Part shown: positions 25,637-34,533 of the stretch, piece after piece
How the letters are laid out: each line of letters opens with the position of its first letter
How positions within the stretch are numbered: the stretch's first letter is position 1
Translations under genes and position numbers: made by a program
Source: Pseudomonadota bacterium
GTDB lineage: Bacteria; Myxococcota_A; Polyangia; Polyangiales; Polyangiaceae
Reading direction: 5' to 3'
DNA length: 64,000 bases
NCBI GenBank assembly: GCA_023423895.1
Contig: JAFAER010000013.1
Coordinates: 1-64,000 of the forward strand
The notes under the pieces: generated by a model
What the model was told of the DNA's origin: nothing
What the model saw: the letters and a program-made list of their open reading frames with translations, nothing else
Database searches by the model: none

Positions 25637-27988
25637 GTGAAGTGGGGGATACGCGTGCGTCACGGCTGCATCCCTCGTCGCGGGCATGCGTTTGGGCTCG
25701 CATTCGTAGGCGCCCTCTCCGTTCAGGCTGCGTGCGCACGTCGGGATGCGCAACCGGCGCACGCGCCCGCGCCGGTGTTGCCCGAGCCGAAGGCGCGCGT
25801 ACGCCGTGCAGCGTCGCCCCCTCACTGGTACTGGGAGCCCGTCGACGTGGACGTCCGGCCGACGTCGCGAAGGCCGATCGAGCTCCCCGTCGCGGAAGGC
25901 GCGCTCGCAAGGCTCGAAGGCGCGATGAGACTCTGGACCGATCTCCCTGCAGAAGCCCGCGAGCGCCTGCGCCGGGACGGCGTGCTCGTGCTCGGTCGAG
26001 ATCTCGACCGCACCGACGCGCCGACGGGAAGATCGAGTGTCGACCGATTCCGGTCCGTGGGCGCCTTCTATGTGGATCTTCGGGATCAGCGCATGCCCCA
26101 CATGCTGACCGCCGACGCCCTCTTCGCCCTCGTGCACGTCGGAATCGTCCGCGCGCTCGGTCACGTGGAAGACATCGAGCTCGCCCCCGCGCTCTCGTCG
26201 TTCCTCGAGAAGGTCGATGCACGCCTCGGCGCGGAGCAGGCAGATGTCGGCACGGAGCTCGCCGAGGCCTACCGCGTGGCACGCGGAGTGATCGCGGTCG
26301 CGCGTGCGCTCGAGGCCTCGCCAGGCAACGGAGCACCGCCGAAGTGGACGCCGCCGCCGGAGCTCGTGAAGGTCGTAGCAGCGGAGCAGGGGCGCATCGA
26401 AGGGCATGGCGGCCGCGCCGTGAGCACGCTTCTCGGCGTCGAGATCGACTACGGGAGCTTCGCCGTCCCGAGCTCGGCGGCCCGTCCGGGTGCATACCGA
26501 GCGCTCGCCTGGCTCGGCGCGGCGCCGCTGTCCCTCGTCGCTCGCAGCGAGGCACGCGGAGCCATCGTCGACGTCGCCCGGGCACGTACGAACACACGTG
26601 CTGCCATGTTGCTCTCACGCGTATGCGACCGCGAAATCGATCCCGAGATCCACGCCGCCTACGCGCACCTGACGCGCCTCCTCGCCTTCGTTTGGGGACA
26701 ACCCGACGACCTGTCGCTCGTCGAAATCGACGCGGTCGCCGAAGCAGCCGGCATCGACCTGACGAAGCCCGAGAACATCGCCAACGTCGCGCGCGTCGAC
26801 AAGGTCCGCGCGCGTGCGATGGCGGGCCGCCTCCCCGTCGCCCACGACGGCGGCGGTGGAGTGGGCCGCGCGGCCCTCGGTGTGCGTGTGTTCGGTGGTC
26901 ATGTTCCCGCCGACTCGGCCGTGTTGCAGTCTCTCGTCGGCATCGCGGTCGGCCCTGCCCAGGAGGACGCCGCCTCCGCGCCGGTCGACCGACTGCGCAA
27001 AGGCGTGCGCGTCCTACCGTCTACGCTCGATCTCGCTGCATGGCTCGGTGCTCGCGAGGCCCCTGCTCTGCTCCGCGAGACCCATGCCGATGCGTTCGAG
27101 GGTTACACGTCCGCGCTCGCCGCCGCGCAGCGCGAGCGCGACGCGCTCGAACGAGGGGCGTTGTTCCATGCCTCGGTCCATGGATCGCTCGTGGATGCCC
27201 TCATTGCATGGGCAAACGCAGAGCCGAATGGCGGCGCCGAGCGAAGCGCGCCCGCGGATCGGATGCGGGTCGAGTCGCTCCTCGCGGCATGGACGCTCGT
27301 GCGCCATGCCGGTCATCCGCTCGCAGGCCCACGTCCACCCGCCTCGGCCTCCGCGAGCGAGCTACGGGTGTCGGGCGCTCCCCTCCCCGTGTTCGTCGAG
27401 CCCGTCCCGGAGCTCGTCGCGCGGCTCGTCGCCCTCGTTCGACAACTCCGTCGTGGGCTCGAGTCGGTCGGGCCGATGGCCCCTTCCTCCAGCTCCGCGT
27501 CCACCCTCGTCGAGATCGTCGAGATCGTCGAGATCGAAGACATCCTCCGCATCGCGCTGCGAGGAGCCGAACGACACGCGAGCGACGAGCCGTTGACGGC
27601 CGAGGAGGCGACCGCGCTCGCGTCCGTTCCGGCACGCATCGCCAAGGTGGAAGACGATGCCGGCCCCGACGTCGTCGGCCCGGTCGCCGCCGTCATCCAT
27701 TCCGATCCAGCGAGCGGACGCGTGCTCGTGAGCGCGACGGGCCTGTTCGAGCCCGTCCTCCTGCTCGCGCGTGAGCCCGGGCGCGAAGAGCCGCTGCTGG
27801 TCGTCGGTGCCCACCTGGCGCATCACGAGCTCGCCGTGGGCGTCGAGCGTGCGCCGGGCGTCCTTCACGGCGTCCGCCCTGCGGTGACCGATGCGTGGTG
27901 GCGAGCTCGCCTGAAGAACGCCTCCACGTCCGCGGGCGCCGACGTGGGCCGAGCGCCTTGGGTAGCGTCGTTCCGGTTCACGCGCTGA
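25637..27988 (+). CDS. DUF3160 family lipoprotein
   Basis: 783 residues. The N-terminus is basic, then hydrophobic, ending in a lipobox-like VQAAC. The segments MPHMLTADALFALVHVG, GVRVFGGHVPADSAVLQ and the late block with VLVSATGLFEPVLLL match my memory of DUF3160, large exported bacterial proteins of unknown role. A 9-bp unit, GTCGAGATC, is repeated three times at 27509-27535 and encodes a Val-Glu-Ile repeat near residue 630. GTG at 25637 is the annotated start; another in-frame GTG lies six codons later. Located divergently from the secreted helical protein gene. Confidence 0.75.
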   Translation: MKWGIRVRHGCIPRRGHAFGLAFVGALSVQAACARRDAQPAHAPAPVLPEPKARVRRAASPPHWYWEPVDVDVRPTSRRPIELPVAEGALARLEGAMRLWTDLPAEARERLRRDGVLVLGRDLDRTDAPTGRSSVDRFRSVGAFYVDLRDQRMPHMLTADALFALVHVGIVRALGHVEDIELAPALSSFLEKVDARLGAEQADVGTELAEAYRVARGVIAVARALEASPGNGAPPKWTPPPELVKVVAAEQGRIEGHGGRAVSTLLGVEIDYGSFAVPSSAARPGAYRALAWLGAAPLSLVARSEARGAIVDVARARTNTRAAMLLSRVCDREIDPEIHAAYAHLTRLLAFVWGQPDDLSLVEIDAVAEAAGIDLTKPENIANVARVDKVRARAMAGRLPVAHDGGGGVGRAALGVRVFGGHVPADSAVLQSLVGIAVGPAQEDAASAPVDRLRKGVRVLPSTLDLAAWLGAREAPALLRETHADAFEGYTSALAAAQRERDALERGALFHASVHGSLVDALIAWANAEPNGGAERSAPADRMRVESLLAAWTLVRHAGHPLAGPRPPASASASELRVSGAPLPVFVEPVPELVARLVALVRQLRRGLESVGPMAPSSSSASTLVEIVEIVEIEDILRIALRGAERHASDEPLTAEEATALASVPARIAKVEDDAGPDVVGPVAAVIHSDPASGRVLVSATGLFEPVLLLAREPGREEPLLVVGAHLAHHELAVGVERAPGVLHGVRPAVTDAWWRARLKNASTSAGADVGRAPWVASFRFTR

Positions 27989-28047
27989 TCGACTTGCGCG
28001 GAGTCGGCAGCACGCGGCATACCCGTCGCGGAAGAAGAGCGACCCTC

Positions 28048-28848
28048 ATGACGCGCTCTACGCAAACCGTCGCTCGGGCTCGTCGCGGCCTCGCGCTGTT
28101 CGCCGTCCTCGCGATCCTCGGGAGCGCCGCGGTCGACATGAACATCGCGCGACGTCCGTCGTGGATCTTCGCGTTGATGTGGGTCCCGGGCCTGTCTGCG
28201 CTGATCACGCGCGCGCTCCTGCGCGAGGGCTTCTCCGACCTCTCGCTACGTCTCGATCGACGCGGGCTCCGCTGGCTCGGCGTGGCGTGGCTTCATCCCG
28301 TCGTCACGCTCTCCGCGGCGTACGGAGTTGCGTGGATGTCCGGTCTCGAAGCGCTCCAGGCAGGCACCTCGTCCGGTGACGTTGCACGGTCGCTCGCCCG
28401 AAGCGCGACGTTGGGTCTCCTTCCGAGCACGCTCTCCGCCGCCGGCGAGGAGCTCGGTTGGCGCGGCTACATGCTCCCGCGGCTGATCGAGGCACGCGTG
28501 CCCCACCCGGTCGCGGTGAGCGGCGTCGTCTGGTGGGCATGGCACCTGCCGCTCGTCCTGACGGGGCAGCTCGTAACGGGTCCGTCGCCGTTCATCGCTG
28601 CGCTGCTGTTCCTTCCGTCGGTGATGGCGCTCGCCTTCGTCGCTGCGCTTCTCCAGCGCAAGACGGGCTCCGTCTGGCCCGCGGTGATGCTTCACGCTTC
28701 TGTAAACGCCGTGATGGACCTCACCTTCGACCCGCTGACGGTCTCACGTCCAGGAGGACCGCTCTGGACGGGCGCGAGCGGGCTCCTGGTAGGCGCCGTG
28801 TGGTCCGCGAGCGCAATGCTCCTCTGGAGGATGGCTCGCTCGCGGTGA
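28048..28848 (+). CDS. CPBP-family intramembrane metalloprotease
   Basis: About 266 residues from the ATG at 28048, preceded by GAAGAAGAG. Multiple membrane helices are visible, with the CPBP (Abi) signature: EELGWRG near residue 145 (the EExxxR motif), a WHLP segment near residue 170 and a late HASVNAVMD with histidine and asparagine. Such proteins process prenylated or other membrane substrates, and some act in self-immunity or stress responses. The substrate is not evident here. An upstream in-frame extension lacks membrane character and was excluded. Confidence 0.88.
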   Translation: MTRSTQTVARARRGLALFAVLAILGSAAVDMNIARRPSWIFALMWVPGLSALITRALLREGFSDLSLRLDRRGLRWLGVAWLHPVVTLSAAYGVAWMSGLEALQAGTSSGDVARSLARSATLGLLPSTLSAAGEELGWRGYMLPRLIEARVPHPVAVSGVVWWAWHLPLVLTGQLVTGPSPFIAALLFLPSVMALAFVAALLQRKTGSVWPAVMLHASVNAVMDLTFDPLTVSRPGGPLWTGASGLLVGAVWSASAMLLWRMARSR

Positions 28849-29025
28849 TGGGTCGAAGGGAGATCCCCCTTCCGAGCCCCCGAACCGGAGCTTGAACCTG
28901 GATCCCTCCGAGCCGCCGCGACCGCATCCCCTCGACCTCATCCGCGGGCCGAAAAAGCCCGATTTCCGAAGCCAATGGCCGAGTTGCAGGCGCCCTGACG
29001 GGTTTCGCGCTAGATAGCGCCCACA

Positions 29026-31995
29026 ATGGCCGGGTCTTCCTCTCTTCATCCGTACGCAGAGTTCGTCCACCGCGTGGAGAAGCCTGCGCGTTACCTCGGC
29101 GGCGAGTACGGCGCCGTGAGGAAAGACTGGGACGGCGTCCGCGCGCGCGTGTGTCTCGCGTTCCCCGATCTCTACGACATCGGGATGAGCCATCTCGGCT
29201 TCAAGATCCTCTACAAGATCCTGAACGACGATCCCCGGACCATCGGCGAGCGCTGCTACGCGCCGTGGGTCGACATGGAGAAGGAGCTCCGCACGCGAGG
29301 GCTTCCGCTCGTGTCGCTCGAGAGCGCGCGGCCGCTGTCGGACTTCGACGTCGTCGGCTTCTCGCTGCAGTTCGAGCTCACGTACACGAACATCCTCACG
29401 ATGCTCGACCTCGGGCGCGTGCCGCTCCTGTCGGCGCAGCGCGGTGACGAGGACCCGCTGATCATCGCGGGCGGACCGACGGCAACGCATCCCGAGCCGC
29501 TCTCGACCATCATCGACGCGTTCGTCATCGGCGACGGCGAAGAGCGCACGACGGAGATCGCGCTCCTCTGGACGGAGCTGAAGGCCAAGGGCGTCGCGCG
29601 CAAGGAACGGCTTCTCGCGATCGCGAAGCTCGACGGCGTCTACGTCCCGACGTTCTATCCGGTCACGATCGACGCCGATACCGGCTTCGAGGTCGTCGAC
29701 GGGCCCGAGGTGCCGGGACTCGCGCTCCCCGTCCGCCGCAACATGGTGGACGATCTGAATCGCTTCCCCTTCCCTCACGACGGCCCGGTCGGTGGTCCCG
29801 AGGCGATCTTCGACCGTATGTCGATCGAGATCGCGCGCGGCTGTACCGAGGGCTGCCGCTTCTGCCAGGCAGGCATGATCTACCGGCCCGTGCGCGAGCG
29901 CGATCCCGAGCAGATCGTCGACACCCTCGTGAAGGCGGTGAAAGGGTCGGGCTACGACGGCGTCAGTCTCACGTCGCTCTCGACGGCGGACTATTCGTGC
30001 ATCGCGCCGCTCATCCAGAAGGTCACGGAGCGCCTCGCGCCGGAGAAGGTCTCGCTCGGCGTCTCTTCGCTGCGGGCCTACGGCCTCAGCGAGAACGTCC
30101 TCGATGACATGCGCAAGGTCCGCGCGAGCGGCGTGACGTTCGCGCCTGAAGCGGGCAGCCAGCGGATGCGCGACGTCGTGAACAAGAACGTCACGGAAGA
30201 CCAGCTCATGACGACGGCCGAGCGCATCTTCTCGCGCGGCTGGGACAGCATGAAGCTCTACTTCATGATCGGTCTGCCGACGGAAGAGGAGACGGACGTC
30301 CGCGAGATCGTCAAGGTCGGCAAGCGCGCCCGAGAGGTCGGCAAGCGCGTTCGCAAGGAGGCGAGCAACGCGGGGCCGCCGAAGGTCACGGTGAGCGTCT
30401 CGACGCACGTGCCGAAGCCGCACACGCCGTTCCAGTGGTGCGCGATGGACACGGAAGACAGTGTCGTCGAGAAGCAGCGCTGGCTTAGCGAAGAAGCGAA
30501 GACGGCGAAGGGCGTCGATCTCCGCATGCACGACAGCCGGACGAGCTGGCTCGAAGGCGTGTTCGCGCGCGGCGACCGCAAGCTCGGACGTGTCATCGTC
30601 CGTGCGTACCAGAACGGTGCGCGCTTCGACTCGTGGGAAGACCAGCTGAAGATCGACGTCTGGGAGGAGGCGTTCCGAGCCGAGGGCATCACGCCGGCGG
30701 ACTACCTCGGCACGATCCCGGTGAGCGCGCGGCTGCCGTGGAGCCACATCGACGTCGGCCTCGAGGAAGGCTTTCTCGTCCGCGAATACCGGAAGGCACT
30801 GAAGAGCCGGCTCAGCCCGCCGTGCGGCAAGGCCGCGGGCGCGTTCGTCCATCACACGAACCTCGAAGACGCCGAGAAGGATCACCGGAAGCTCGTTTGT
30901 TACGACTGCGGCGTGGCGTGCGACCTGTCCGCGATGCGGAGCGAGCGCCTCGTCTACCTGACGAAGCTCGGGGCGAAGCAGCCGCGCATCGTCGAGCCAC
31001 AAGCGAAGCCCGCGCCGGCGTTCGTCCGCGAAGAGCCGGTGGTCGCCCCGGCGCCCGCAGCTCCAGCGGTCACCGCGAATGCCGACGGCGACGCTGCCGC
31101 CGCGAGCCCGGCGGCAAATGTCCCTCCGAAGAAGAAGGGCCCGGCGCCGCCACCGCGCATCGTGCAGGGGCACGCGCGGAGGACCCGCTTCCTCTACGCG
31201 AAGGTCGGGCCCATGGCCTTCCTCTCGCACCTGGATCTGATTCGCGCACTGCCGCGATCGTTCCGGCGCATCGACGTGCCGCTCTATTACACGTCCGGTT
31301 TTCATCCGAAGCCCGACATGACGTTCTCACCGGCGCTGTCGCTCGGTGTCGCGAGCCTCGCGGAGATCCTCGACGTGAAGCTCACGGTCGACGTCGATCC
31401 GCAAGCGATCGCCGCGGAGCTCACGCGCGTGTCGCCGGAGGGCCTCGTGTGGAGGGCCGGCGCATCGCTCGGCGCCTCCGATCGCGGCGTGTCGAAGGCG
31501 ATCGACGGAGCTCGATACGCGGTCGGCATTCCGCGTCGCGCGCTCGACGCGATCGGTGGAGAGGCGCGCCTCTCGGCCGAGGTTCAGCGCGTGCTCGAAG
31601 CGCCGGAGGTTCGGCTCGTTCGTCGCTTCGAACGCGGCCTCGCGAAGGCGGTCGACGCCAAGCGGTTCCTCCGTGCCCTCTCGCCGTTCGATCCGCGCGC
31701 CGCGGCGTTCCTCGAGGACGCTCGCGTCGCCGGCGATCTCGTCCCGCTCCTCGTCGACGTGACGATCACGGGCGAAGGCGGCGTGAAGATCGCCGAGGTG
31801 ATGGAGGCGCTCTTCGGCAAGAACGAGCACGGCGACGTCGCCATCCCGTACCACGCGGTGCGTGCCGAGCTCGGGCTCTGGCACGAAGGCCGGATCGTCT
31901 CGCCGGTGGAGCTCGACGTCCTGCGCACGCTCGCGGAGCCGGAAGCGCCGGCGAAGAAGCGCGCCGACGTCGCCGCCCCCGTCGTCGAGGCCTGA
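29026..31995 (+). CDS. Radical SAM protein (TIGR03960 type) fused to DUF2344
   Basis: 989 residues in three parts. An N-terminal B12-binding-like region leads to the radical SAM domain with Cys273, Cys277 and Cys280 (CTEGCRFC, CX3CX2C). Residues to about 640 complete the TIGR03960 family. After a Pro/Ala linker, residues 720-960 (RTRFLYAKVGPMAFLSHLDL and following) are DUF2344, also called the radical-SAM-linked protein TIGR03936. The two parts are separate or fused genes in different bacteria. Reaction unknown; the fused layout implies both domains act on one substrate. A start-less coding-like frame follows its stop in the same reading frame. Confidence 0.92.
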   Translation: MAGSSSLHPYAEFVHRVEKPARYLGGEYGAVRKDWDGVRARVCLAFPDLYDIGMSHLGFKILYKILNDDPRTIGERCYAPWVDMEKELRTRGLPLVSLESARPLSDFDVVGFSLQFELTYTNILTMLDLGRVPLLSAQRGDEDPLIIAGGPTATHPEPLSTIIDAFVIGDGEERTTEIALLWTELKAKGVARKERLLAIAKLDGVYVPTFYPVTIDADTGFEVVDGPEVPGLALPVRRNMVDDLNRFPFPHDGPVGGPEAIFDRMSIEIARGCTEGCRFCQAGMIYRPVRERDPEQIVDTLVKAVKGSGYDGVSLTSLSTADYSCIAPLIQKVTERLAPEKVSLGVSSLRAYGLSENVLDDMRKVRASGVTFAPEAGSQRMRDVVNKNVTEDQLMTTAERIFSRGWDSMKLYFMIGLPTEEETDVREIVKVGKRAREVGKRVRKEASNAGPPKVTVSVSTHVPKPHTPFQWCAMDTEDSVVEKQRWLSEEAKTAKGVDLRMHDSRTSWLEGVFARGDRKLGRVIVRAYQNGARFDSWEDQLKIDVWEEAFRAEGITPADYLGTIPVSARLPWSHIDVGLEEGFLVREYRKALKSRLSPPCGKAAGAFVHHTNLEDAEKDHRKLVCYDCGVACDLSAMRSERLVYLTKLGAKQPRIVEPQAKPAPAFVREEPVVAPAPAAPAVTANADGDAAAASPAANVPPKKKGPAPPPRIVQGHARRTRFLYAKVGPMAFLSHLDLIRALPRSFRRIDVPLYYTSGFHPKPDMTFSPALSLGVASLAEILDVKLTVDVDPQAIAAELTRVSPEGLVWRAGASLGASDRGVSKAIDGARYAVGIPRRALDAIGGEARLSAEVQRVLEAPEVRLVRRFERGLAKAVDAKRFLRALSPFDPRAAAFLEDARVAGDLVPLLVDVTITGEGGVKIAEVMEALFGKNEHGDVAIPYHAVRAELGLWHEGRIVSPVELDVLRTLAEPEAPAKKRADVAAPVVEA

Positions 31996-32247
31996 GCGCG
32001 CGGGCTGCGCCACGCGGACGGATGGATCGGATACGGCGGGCGGATCCACTCGGCGCGCTTCAAAGCGCTGGCGCTTCCGGGCGAGCCGCTGCTCCTGTCG
32101 TGCGAGCACACGCAGCTGCGACGTACGGAGAAGCAGGTCCTCGCGCGATACGCGTTCCGCTTCACGCAGGGCGAGAAGCTCGTCTACGAGGGCGACCAGA
32201 CGGCGCCCTGGATGAAGCTCGATCGCGCTGCGGAGCCCGAGGCCTGA
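31996..32247 (+). pseudogene. Start-less hotdog-like (FabZ/FabA-type) C-terminal remnant
   Basis: Directly after the radical SAM stop, the same frame stays open for 83 codons to a TGA at 32245. It has no ATG, GTG or TTG until a Met six-tenths through the last quarter (32208). Third positions are mostly G or C, as in real genes. The translated text (ARFKALALPGEPLLLSCEHT, then LARYAFRFTQGEKLVYEGDQ and TAPWMK) looks like the second half of a hotdog-fold hydroxyacyl dehydratase or thioesterase. The word CGAGGCCTGAG occurs at 31986-31996 and 32238-32248, exactly 252 bases apart. I read it as a gene fragment; stop readthrough is the alternative. Confidence 0.5.
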
Positions 32248-32254
32248 GGGCCGC

Positions 32255-32749
32255 TCAGAACGGGCATTCGACGAAGCGCCAAGTGATCTTCACGCGCCCG
32301 GCGCTCTTGTTCGCGATCTTCGAGAACGCGGTCTCGCTGAGATCGAGATCGCCGGCGTCGCACCCCGGGCACTTGTCGATGATGCGCACGACGACCGTGC
32401 CCTTCGGCCCGTCGACCGATACGCAGCGGCCACAGTTGGCCTTCGAGTACTGCTCGTCGTTGATCGCCGCGACGAGGTAGTCCGGCGGCGTCTGGATCCC
32501 GCACGCGCCGAGGCCCTCGGCGTTGTAGTACGTGGCCTCGCCGGAGTGCTCCGGCTCCACGGGGACGTTGCCCGCATCCTGGTCCTCCGATGCCCCCGCG
32601 TCGCGGGGGTCGCCGGCGCCGCCGTCGCCGCCGTCGCGCTCGGAGCTCGCGCCGGCCTCGCGCAGCCTCGGTGATGGCTCCGCGGTCTCGCCGTCGCTGC
32701 AGGCGCCGAGGAGCAGCAGGGCCAAGAGCGCGAACGGGAGTCGAGCCAT
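32255..32749 (-). CDS. Expansin-like double-psi beta-barrel lipoprotein
   Basis: 164 residues. The lipoprotein signal ends LLGAC, followed by a 50-residue Asp/Gly/Glu-rich linker. The C-terminal 100 residues are a double-psi beta-barrel of the expansin/barwin type: GEATYYNAEGLGACG, the cysteine-paired NCGRCVSVDGPKG, and VRIIDKCPGCDAGDLDLSE with the conserved aspartate in DLDLS. It lacks the second (carbohydrate-binding) expansin domain, as do many bacterial single-domain relatives. A role in loosening cell-wall or matrix polysaccharide is plausible but inferred. It converges on the start-less remnant. Confidence 0.88.
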   Translation of the reverse strand: MARLPFALLALLLLGACSDGETAEPSPRLREAGASSERDGGDGGAGDPRDAGASEDQDAGNVPVEPEHSGEATYYNAEGLGACGIQTPPDYLVAAINDEQYSKANCGRCVSVDGPKGTVVVRIIDKCPGCDAGDLDLSETAFSKIANKSAGRVKITWRFVECPF

Positions 32750-32838
32750 GACGAAGGATTGTACGCGCGTCTCCCGCTACGGCCGAGGTCGATCCGTCTC
32801 TCGTCGTCGTGAAGCGATCGCTCCGCTAGAGTGCGCGC

Positions 32839-33597
32839 GTGGCGTCCCTGCCGGAGCTCTGGGTCATCGCGCTCCTCGCGCTCTCTGCGTTCGCCGCGGG
32901 GCTCGTCGACGCGATCGCCGGCGGCGGTGGTCTCGTCACGGTGCCGGTGCTGCTCGCAGCAGGCTTGCCGGTCCCCGTGGCGCTCGCGACGAACAAGGGG
33001 CAGGCGTCCTTCGGCGCCGTCTCGTCGTTCTTCTCCTTCTGGACGCGGGACGGGATCGATCGACGACGTGCGCCGCTCGCCTTCGTGTGCGGGTTCGTCG
33101 GCTCACTCGCGGGCGCACGCGTCCTCCTTCTCGTGAGGCCCGAGCCCCTCAAGCCGGTCGTCCTCGTGCTCCTGCTGGTCGCGGCCGGCATCGTCGCGTA
33201 CCCGCGCAAGCCGACGAGCGGCCAGGCAAAGCCGTGGGCCATGCTGGCGCTCGGGCCGCTCGCGTTGGCGCTCGGGTTCTACGACGGGTTCTTCGGACCG
33301 GGCGTCGGGTCGATGTTGATCGTCGCCTTCGTCCTCGTCTTCGGCGACACGCTCACGCGGGCCTCTGGAAACGCGAAGGTCGTGAACCTCGCCTCGAACC
33401 TGGCGGCGCTCCTTCTCTTCTCGCTCAAAGGCGCGGTGCTGTGGCGCATTGCAGCTCCGATGGCCGCGGCGAATGCGCTCGGCGCGTTCGTCGGCGCGCG
33501 GCTCGCGGTCAAGCGCGGCGACAAGCTCGTACGCGTCGTCGTGCTCGGTGTCGTCACGGTGCTCGTCTTGAAGATGGCTCACGATCTCGTCTGGTGA
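32839..33597 (+). CDS. TauE/SafE family sulfite exporter-like permease
   Basis: 252 residues with about seven to eight membrane helices. The N-terminal repeat has AGLVDAIAGGGGLVTVPVLL and the later repeat GFYDGFFGPGVGSMLIV, the two inverted glycine-rich motifs of the TauE/SafE family (DUF81). Members move sulfite, sulfoacetate or other anions; the substrate here is unknown. Starts with GTG; the ATG alternatives fall inside the first helix. Divergent from the expansin-like gene. Confidence 0.9.
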   Translation: MASLPELWVIALLALSAFAAGLVDAIAGGGGLVTVPVLLAAGLPVPVALATNKGQASFGAVSSFFSFWTRDGIDRRRAPLAFVCGFVGSLAGARVLLLVRPEPLKPVVLVLLLVAAGIVAYPRKPTSGQAKPWAMLALGPLALALGFYDGFFGPGVGSMLIVAFVLVFGDTLTRASGNAKVVNLASNLAALLLFSLKGAVLWRIAAPMAAANALGAFVGARLAVKRGDKLVRVVVLGVVTVLVLKMAHDLVW

Positions 33598-33650
33598 GTC
33601 GTTGTTGTTCGACCGTCTTCGTGCCGTAGTACGATGGCGGTCGCGCGCTC

Positions 33651-34469
33651 ATGAGCTCTTCGGGCCTGTCACGGATCGTCTTCGGCATTGTCGTCCCTTC
33701 GGCCGGTAGCGGCCTGGGTGAACGCGTCGACGAGCTCACGCGTTGGATGAGTGAGCGCGTTGGCGCGACGATCCAGCGCCGCGAGGCGGCCTCGTACGAG
33801 GCGCTCGCGAACGACGTCCGCGACGGTCGGGTCGACGTGGCGTGGCTTCCGCCCATCGTGTTCGTGCGTCTCGGTGAGATCGTGACGCCGATCGGAAGCA
33901 TCCTCCGCGGCGGCGCATCGGCCTACGAAGCAGCGCTGATCGTCCCCGCGAGCTCGAAGGTCCGCACCATCGACGCGCTCCGCGGGACGCGCGCGGGCTG
34001 GGTCGACCGATGGAGCGCTGCCGGATTCGTCCTTCCGCGAGTGAAGCTCGCGTTGCTCGGCGTCGACCCTCGCACGCTGTTTCGTACCGAGACGTTCCAC
34101 GGCTCGCACCGGAGCGCGATCAAGGCGATGCTCGAGGGCGCCTGCGACGTCACCGGCACGTACGCACGCGCAAGCGAGAGCGGCGACGTGACGGCCGGAG
34201 GATGGTCGGAGATCGCGGGCGCCGACGTCCGCGTGCTCGCGACCTTCGGGGCGATCCCACCGGACGTGCTCGCGGTGCGCACGGCCGTGGCCGATCGCAT
34301 CCGCGACGAGGCATTTACCGCGTTCCGCGATGCATGCGCCGACGAGAAGACGCGTGCGCTCGTGCGAGAGGTCTTCGGCGGCGACGACCTGACCGAAGGC
34401 CTCGCCCCTGGCTATGACGCTCTCCAGAAGGCGCTCGACATGGCCACCTCTCGTGGCATGTTCGACTGA
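33651..34469 (+). CDS. PhnD-like phosphate/phosphonate substrate-binding-fold protein
   Basis: 272 residues with the periplasmic binding-protein type II fold: an RIVFGIVVPSAG strand, VDVAWLPPIVFVRL, ALIVPASSKVRTIDALRG and GTYARASE, as in PhnD and related proteins. No signal peptide or lipobox is visible: the strand starts about eight residues in. No ABC permease or ATPase gene lies beside it. It may therefore be a cytosolic sensor domain or a stand-alone ligand binder rather than a transporter part. The ligand is unknown. Confidence 0.8.
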   Translation: MSSSGLSRIVFGIVVPSAGSGLGERVDELTRWMSERVGATIQRREAASYEALANDVRDGRVDVAWLPPIVFVRLGEIVTPIGSILRGGASAYEAALIVPASSKVRTIDALRGTRAGWVDRWSAAGFVLPRVKLALLGVDPRTLFRTETFHGSHRSAIKAMLEGACDVTGTYARASESGDVTAGGWSEIAGADVRVLATFGAIPPDVLAVRTAVADRIRDEAFTAFRDACADEKTRALVREVFGGDDLTEGLAPGYDALQKALDMATSRGMFD

Positions 34470-34533
34470 GCCGTTCGGGCGGCGAGCCACGAGAGGCGAT
34501 TCGAGAGCCATCGCCAGCGGTCGACGGCGCGTT

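Noticed and set aside
25630..27774. A 714-codon plus-strand frame overlapping DUF3160
   Set aside because: Arg/Ala/Gly-rich translation without motifs, in the shadow of the DUF3160 frame.
28744..31305. An 853-codon open frame on the minus strand
   Set aside because: Antisense to the radical SAM/DUF2344 fusion, whose motifs are unmistakable; the antisense product is charged low-complexity without domains.
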